Source of the DNA: Nitrosopumilales archaeon
Lineage (GTDB): Archaea > Thermoproteota > Nitrososphaeria > Nitrososphaerales > Nitrosopumilaceae
Direction of reading: 5' to 3'
DNA length: 8,847 nucleotides
Assembly (NCBI GenBank): GCA_025350175.1
Contig: JANXYF010000014.1
Coordinates: 1-8,847 of the forward strand
Shown: piece by piece, positions 5,721-8,847 of the stretch
Layout of the letters: every line of letters begins with the position of its first letter
Position numbering within the stretch: the first letter of the stretch is position 1
Made by a program: the position numbers and the translations under genes
Notes under the pieces: model-generated
What the model saw: only the letters and a program-made list of their open reading frames with translations
What the model was told of the DNA's origin: nothing
Database searches by the model: none

Positions 5721-6405
5721 TTTCTATTATCTCACCTTCAGGCATCTCTTCTAATCTCTTATCAGAGTCAATCTCCATCCCCATTTTTTTTCCAATGCTT
5801 CGTATGGTCTTTCTCTTAAATGAGAATAGTTTGTTGACAGTTTTTACAATTTGATCTGTGAGCACTTGTTTTTGAACAAGAGATATGACCACAGAATCAA
5901 CTTTGGGAGGTGGTCTAAAGTTGGTATTTTTTACATCCATTAGTGTTTCAATATCAAAGCAATAGCTTGCAAGAATAGATATTGACCTTCTTTGCTTTCC
6001 ACCTTTTTTAACAAGCAATTTTTGGGCAAATTCCTTTTGAACCATAATAATTGCACGCTTGAATTTTTTTTGAACAAGCCATTCTATGGCAGTACGGCTC
6101 TCTGAATAGGGAAGGTTTGATACAAAGACTGTAAATTCAGGATTTTTCTTAAAAGCATCGCCCTTTTCTAGAACTAGATTTGGAATTTGTGACAATGTCT
6201 CCTTTGCTTGGGAATATAGCACCGAGTCTTTTTCAATTGAGATTACCTGTTTTGCATTATTACATAGAAGTGGTGTAAGAATACCTTTACCAGTACCTAC
6301 TTCAAGAACAACGTCGTCTTTTGTAATCTTGGCAAAGTTAACTATAGATTGTGCGACTGAGTTTGATGTTAAAAAATGCTGTCCTAATGATCTGCGCTTG
6401 ATCAT
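5698..6405 (-). CDS. ksgA: KsgA/Dim1 16S rRNA adenine N6,N6-dimethyltransferase
   Basis: The enzyme dimethylates two adjacent adenines in the 3'-terminal helix of 16S rRNA, a late step of small-subunit assembly. The 235-aa product opens with RRSLGQHFL (4-12), the family's N-terminal signature. SAM motif I is LEVGTGKG (34-41), Glu58 in SIEKD is the ribose-binding acid, GD (82-83) is motif III, and NLPYSES (97-103) is the catalytic motif IV that stacks the target adenine. NFRPPPKVDS (162-171) is the diagnostic C-terminal motif. The C-terminal helical domain is compact, as in archaeal members. The usual hydrophobic residue in the NLPYxxS motif is replaced by Glu102, a minor oddity. The start ATG overlaps the DUF655 stop (ATGA), and the 3' end overlaps hemK/mtq2. 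Confidence 0.96.
   Translation of the reverse strand: MIKRRSLGQHFLTSNSVAQSIVNFAKITKDDVVLEVGTGKGILTPLLCNNAKQVISIEKDSVLYSQAKETLSQIPNLVLEKGDAFKKNPEFTVFVSNLPYSESRTAIEWLVQKKFKRAIIMVQKEFAQKLLVKKGGKQRRSISILASYCFDIETLMDVKNTNFRPPPKVDSVVISLVQKQVLTDQIVKTVNKLFSFKRKTIRSIGKKMGMEIDSDKRLEEMPEGEIIEIAKRITK
5732..5737 (-). promoter_or_regulatory. Shine-Dalgarno sequence that supports the TTG start of hemK/mtq2
   Basis: AGGTGA on the - strand matches the complement of the archaeal 16S 3' end (GGAGGTGAT) and lies 11 nt before the TTG at 5720, inside the end of ksgA. It is one of the few ribosome binding sites visible here, as expected for an internal operon gene with a weak start codon. Confidence 0.6.
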
Positions 6406-6962
6406 TTTCTAACAAAGAGACTCATCCTTGTTTCGCCTGTTATCTCTTCGATGATTCTCTTTGCAATCTGTTTTGCAGGGTCTTTTAGTCCAACTCTTTC
6501 TTGCAAGTCTTTAAAGTCGGTAAACTTTTTCTTTTCTCGCTCCTCCAACATTGTCTTCATGTAGGTTTTTCCAATACCAGGAATGAGTTCAAGCGCATGT
6601 ATTCTTGGAGTGAGTGGTTGTGAATTGTTTAGATAGTCTACAAATCTTTTTTCGTTTTGTAGTACAATTTTTTCTACCACTGAATTGAGTTCACTCTGAG
6701 CGGAAGATGATATCTGATTATGTTCTAGTCTGCCAAGGACTGAGAGTATTTTTGTTCGTCCTTCTTTGCCAATGTATACTCGCTCTCCTATCTCAAAGGT
6801 AGAGTTGGGCATTGCTAATAATTCAAGTATTGTAAGTCTCTCTTCGCCAATAGCTGTAACTATTATTCCATCTCTACCTCTAACAGTAGTTGATTTTCCT
6901 CTTGTGACAAAATCTAATACGTATGCGTATTCCTCATACTTTCTAGTTTGAGCATGTTCCAT
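6402..6962 (-). CDS. DUF655 protein (OB-like N-terminal region plus helix-hairpin-helix)
   Basis: The 186-aa product matches the archaeal DUF655 family in length, order and location between rpoF and ksgA. The N-terminal region (about 11-80) is beta-rich, starting EEYAYVLDFVTRG and containing IGERVYIGKEGRTKI, an OB-like nucleic-acid-binding pattern. The C-terminal region (about 119-180) contains the helix-hairpin-helix motif LELIPGIGKTYM (124-135), followed by a second helical hairpin around VGLKDPAKQIAKRIIEEI. These point to an RNA- or DNA-binding protein; its position among ribosome and transcription genes suggests a role in ribosome assembly or rRNA modification, which is inference. Translation starts at the ATG at 6962, with a Shine-Dalgarno AGGAG upstream. 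Its stop overlaps the ksgA start. Confidence 0.93.
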   Translation of the reverse strand: MEHAQTRKYEEYAYVLDFVTRGKSTTVRGRDGIIVTAIGEERLTILELLAMPNSTFEIGERVYIGKEGRTKILSVLGRLEHNQISSSAQSELNSVVEKIVLQNEKRFVDYLNNSQPLTPRIHALELIPGIGKTYMKTMLEEREKKKFTDFKDLQERVGLKDPAKQIAKRIIEEITGETRMSLFVRK

Positions 6963-6972
6963 GAAAACCGTA

Positions 6973-6977
6973 CTCCT
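6973..6977 (-). promoter_or_regulatory. Shine-Dalgarno sequence for the DUF655 gene
   Basis: AGGAG on the - strand lies 10 nt before the ATG at 6962, in the 19-nt gap after rpoF. This is the only real gap within the five-gene operon. Confidence 0.6.
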
Positions 6978-6981
6978 GAAC

Positions 6982-7308
6982 TTACGAATTCTCCTTGATG
7001 ATCTTTAGCATTTTGTCGAGCGTTTCAGCAAGAATTAATTTCTTCCAACCGAAAGTAAATGCTCGCAATTCTGCTTCAGTACTTGGGAGATTATTTACAA
7101 TTTCTACTGCTTCCTCTTCTTGTATGCCACATTCTTTTACAAGTTGCTGTTTGAGTTTCTTTGCAGCCTTTGCATCAATTTTTGAAAATTTGGTAACATA
7201 ATCATATGTCCATCGTTGAATCTGATCCATAGATTCAGTATCAACTTTTTCCATAATTTCTTTTACCTCTGGAATAGAAATTCCTTGTTTTTTCTTTACT
7301 TCTTCCAT
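6982..7308 (-). CDS. rpoF: RNA polymerase subunit Rpo4 (RpoF, Rpb4 homologue)
   Basis: The 108-aa acidic/helical protein is the archaeal counterpart of eukaryotic Rpb4. With Rpo7 it forms the stalk of RNA polymerase, which binds emerging RNA and promotes open-complex formation and processivity. The N-terminal part (about 10-25) contains ISIPEVKEIMEK, which would contact Rpo7. The rest is an HRDC-like helical bundle with YDYVTKFSKIDAKAAKKLKQQL and the EEAVEIVNNLPSTEAELRAF segment (about 75-94) typical of the family. Length is normal for archaea. The start ATG follows the rpl21e stop with no gap (TAAATG), and no Shine-Dalgarno is visible, so translation probably depends on coupling to rpl21e. 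Confidence 0.96.
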   Translation of the reverse strand: MEEVKKKQGISIPEVKEIMEKVDTESMDQIQRWTYDYVTKFSKIDAKAAKKLKQQLVKECGIQEEEAVEIVNNLPSTEAELRAFTFGWKKLILAETLDKMLKIIKENS

Positions 7309-7614
7309 TTATGCAACAACACCGAATGGTTTGATATGATCTAATCTAGTGATTAATGTTTTTGGTCTGTTACCAAGTTTTACTGTTAGTTTTACTGTTC
7401 TACGACCAGCTTCTGTCACTGTTCCCACTTTACCATGGTATCTCCTATGTGGTAATGCTTTATGCTGTGAAGGATCTATGATTACCAAAACTTTGTCTCC
7501 TACTGCATACTCTCTGAGTAGGAAAGAGACACCTCTAACATGATCCTTAGTCATTACGGATCTTGATTTATGCATAAAGCCGTGTGAACGACCCTTTGGT
7601 TTCTTAGTAGCCAT
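7309..7614 (-). CDS. rpl21e: 50S ribosomal protein L21e
   Basis: The 101-aa basic protein is an archaeal/eukaryotic-specific large-subunit protein. The N-terminus (KKPKGRSHGFMHKSRSV) is Arg/Lys-rich and unstructured, for rRNA contact. The core carries YAVGDKVLVIIDPSQHKALPHRRYHGKVGTVTE (about 36-68), the SH3-like L21e signature, and ends with the beta-rich LITRLDHIKPF. Full length for the family. It is the first gene of the rpl21e-rpoF-DUF655-ksgA-hemK operon and has a TATA box just upstream. Confidence 0.97.
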   Translation of the reverse strand: MATKKPKGRSHGFMHKSRSVMTKDHVRGVSFLLREYAVGDKVLVIIDPSQHKALPHRRYHGKVGTVTEAGRRTVKLTVKLGNRPKTLITRLDHIKPFGVVA

Positions 7615-7638
7615 TAATCGCTAAGACTTGAGATGACC

Positions 7639-7648
7639 ATAATTTAAC
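7639..7648 (-). promoter_or_regulatory. Putative TATA box of the rpl21e operon
   Basis: GTTAAATTAT on the - strand is centred about 30 nt before the rpl21e ATG at 7614, implying a transcript with a leader of only a few bases. Confidence 0.5.
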
Positions 7649-7677
7649 ACTTACTGGATACAAAAGAAAAGTAGGAG

Positions 7678-7702
7678 GGGTAGAAGTACAGTACTTCTAC
7701 CC
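7678..7702 (-). terminator. Perfect 25-nt palindrome and T-rich tail, probable radA terminator
   Basis: Arms GGGTAGAAGTAC (7678-7689) and GTACTTCTACCC (7691-7702) are exact inverted copies around one base. As RNA this gives an 11-bp stem with a 3-nt loop. On the - strand it begins 21 nt after the radA stop and is followed by CCTCCTACTTTTCTTTT, so a hairpin plus T-rich tract follows radA. An alternative is a protein-binding site upstream of the rpl21e promoter (its centre is about 45 nt upstream of that TATA box). Confidence 0.6.
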
Positions 7703-7723
7703 AACATGACGTGGTGAGGCCAG

Positions 7724-8722
7724 TTATTCTTCAGATTCTTCTTTCTTTTTCTTCTTTGTTTCATCCTCTGGGTCTGCAACACCACCTTCTGTTAGGGTGT
7801 AGAGAGCCTCTTGTTCTGGATGATGTGGACTGTCAACCATTCTTGCAATTCTCTTCTTACCAGATTTCTTGAGGTAGACACGGTATGTTGAAGCATGTGC
7901 AACAACATTTCCTCCAACAGGTCTTGTTGGGTCACCAAAGAACTGATCAGGTGATGATTGGACTTGGTTTGTCGCAATTGCTGCTATATTGTATGTCTCC
8001 GCAGTTCTTGAAAGCAAGTGCATGAATTTGTTTAATCGCTGTTGTCTTATAGAGAGCGTGCCTCTGCCAAGAAATTCCGCTCTGAAAAGTCCTACTGCAG
8101 AGTCTACAACAAGTAATTTTATTTTATGCTCTTCAATTATAGGACCTGCCTCTTGCAAGATTAATTCCTGGTGGGCACTATTGTATGCTCTTGCCACCAT
8201 AATTCTCTCAAGAACTTTTTCTGGATCAAGCCCTTTTGCTTTAGCAATTGAAACAATTCTTTCAGGTCTGAATGTGTGTTCTGTATCAATGTACAATACC
8301 CCACCATCCAGTCCACCTTCTTCTTTTGGTTTTTGGACAGTTACACATAATGTGTGACAAAGTTGTGTCTTGCCAGCACCAAATTCACCATAAACTTCTG
8401 TTACGGCTTGTGTCTCAATTCCTCCATCAAATAGAGTATCAAGTGCATTAGTTCCGGTGGTTATTTTTCCAATGTCTTGTCTTCTCTTGTAAATCTCAGT
8501 TGCAGTGACAAATTCCTTACCAATTTGACCGTTGTCAATTAGCTGGTGTCTTGCTTTATTTACCAGATTTACAGCAGCGTCAAGATCCATACCAGTAATT
8601 TCTGATATGTCTACTGGTCCTCTTATTACAAGATCCATAATGTTATGAATTCCTGCGTCACTTAGCTTCTTGGAAGTTACTGGGCCTACCCCATCTAGAT
8701 TTTCTAATCTTAAATCGTCCAT
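7724..8722 (-). CDS. radA: RadA recombinase (RecA/Rad51 family)
   Basis: RadA forms ATP-dependent filaments on single-stranded DNA and performs strand exchange in homologous recombination. The 332-aa protein is full length and has no intein. An N-terminal helix-hairpin-helix domain (about 5-60; LDGVGPVTSKKL) is followed by the linker motif FVTA (71-74), whose Phe and Ala dock on the neighbouring subunit. Walker A is GEFGAGKTQ (112-120). TEHTFRPER (147-155) is a conserved RadA block, Walker B is LLVVDS (203-208), and the DNA-binding L1 and L2 loops are around 212-225 and 257-275 (SPDQFFGDPTRPVGGNV). The C-terminal tail (about 318-332) is a Lys run followed by acidic residues, probably disordered. 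The ATG at 8722 fits the TATA box. It is transcribed alone, with a repeat-rich promoter and a hairpin after the stop. Confidence 0.98.
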   Translation of the reverse strand: MDDLRLENLDGVGPVTSKKLSDAGIHNIMDLVIRGPVDISEITGMDLDAAVNLVNKARHQLIDNGQIGKEFVTATEIYKRRQDIGKITTGTNALDTLFDGGIETQAVTEVYGEFGAGKTQLCHTLCVTVQKPKEEGGLDGGVLYIDTEHTFRPERIVSIAKAKGLDPEKVLERIMVARAYNSAHQELILQEAGPIIEEHKIKLLVVDSAVGLFRAEFLGRGTLSIRQQRLNKFMHLLSRTAETYNIAAIATNQVQSSPDQFFGDPTRPVGGNVVAHASTYRVYLKKSGKKRIARMVDSPHHPEQEALYTLTEGGVADPEDETKKKKKEESEE

Positions 8723-8724
8723 CT

Positions 8725-8749
8725 TACCGTATGGTACGGTACGAGTACC
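8725..8749. repeat. Overlapping inverted and direct GTAC-type repeats at the radA start site
   Basis: TACCGTA (8725-8731) and TACGGTA (8735-8741) form a perfect inverted repeat with a 3-nt spacer. GGTAC is repeated in tandem at 8733-8742, and the second copy forms a further inverted repeat with GTACC at 8745-8749. The block fills the space between the radA TATA box and its ATG, where transcription should start, so a repressor bound here could block initiation. Confidence 0.55.
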
Positions 8750-8750
8750 T

Positions 8751-8762
8751 AATAAATTTATT
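8751..8762 (-). promoter_or_regulatory. TATA box of radA, perfectly palindromic
   Basis: AATAAATTTATT is its own reverse complement and is centred about 34 nt before the radA ATG at 8722, giving a leader of several bases. Because it is symmetric it could also direct rightward initiation near 8783, but no gene in that direction can be confirmed in the window. Confidence 0.55.
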
Positions 8763-8847
8763 GATGCAAGGAACTGTTACCTTATCGGTTGTTTTTGTTG
8801 ATTTTTCTTGCTGTTTCCTTCGGTTGATGAAATTATACATGTTTAGG
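8763..8847. other. Unassigned right edge
   Basis: Both strands have a frame open to the edge. On the + strand it starts at ATG 8764 (MQGTVTLSVV) with a later in-frame ATG at 8827. On the - strand a basic frame containing MYNFINRRKQQEK runs from the edge to a stop just before the radA ATG. Neither has a recognisable motif, and they may be chance. Confidence 0.3.

Noticed and set aside
7989..8357. 122-aa frame on the + strand
   Set aside because: It is fully antisense to the conserved RadA core and resembles no protein family.
1..8847. CRISPR arrays, insertion sequences, phage or toxin-antitoxin genes
   Set aside because: No regularly spaced repeats, transposase motifs, terminal inverted repeats or toxin-like gene pairs were seen.

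Overview
The window is AT-rich, gene-dense archaeal chromosome. The gene set (RadA recombinase, the Rpo4/RpoF stalk subunit of RNA polymerase, ribosomal protein L21e, a DUF655 protein, KsgA/Dim1, a HemK/Mtq2-type methyltransferase) is archaeal. Short or absent 5' leaders with TATA boxes about 25-30 nt before the start codon fit too. Protein style and base composition suggest a low-GC ammonia-oxidising lineage (Nitrososphaerota/Thaumarchaeota, Nitrosopumilus-like); this placement is inference.

Left part, + strand (1-2698): the C-terminal end of a membrane protein that looks like a GT-C glycosyltransferase. It is followed by a two-gene operon with an ATGA overlap: an unassigned 395-aa protein carrying an eroded zincin-like motif, and a SirB1-type transglutaminase-like protein with TPR-like helices.

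Middle, - strand (2688-4037): a 56-aa coiled-coil microprotein, a 53-aa zinc-ribbon microprotein, tRNA-Ser(GCU) and a calcineurin-like metallophosphoesterase, each preceded by a plausible TATA box. A divergent promoter region then leads to a + strand isocitrate dehydrogenase of the isocitrate/isopropylmalate family (4138-5175).

Right part, - strand (5184-8722): radA is transcribed alone and ends at a strong palindromic hairpin. Then comes the compact cluster rpl21e - rpoF - DUF655 - ksgA - hemK/mtq2, with zero-gap or overlapping junctions. It links ribosome assembly, transcription and translation-termination modification in what is almost certainly one operon. The last ~85 nt beyond the radA promoter are unassigned.

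Most of the window is housekeeping. The least explained items are the 395-aa protein and its SirB1-like partner, the two microproteins, the repeat-rich radA promoter with the perfect 25-nt palindrome downstream of radA, the NLPY motif in the HemK-type enzyme, and the unusual active-site mixture of the isocitrate dehydrogenase. I found no CRISPR array, transposon or phage gene.
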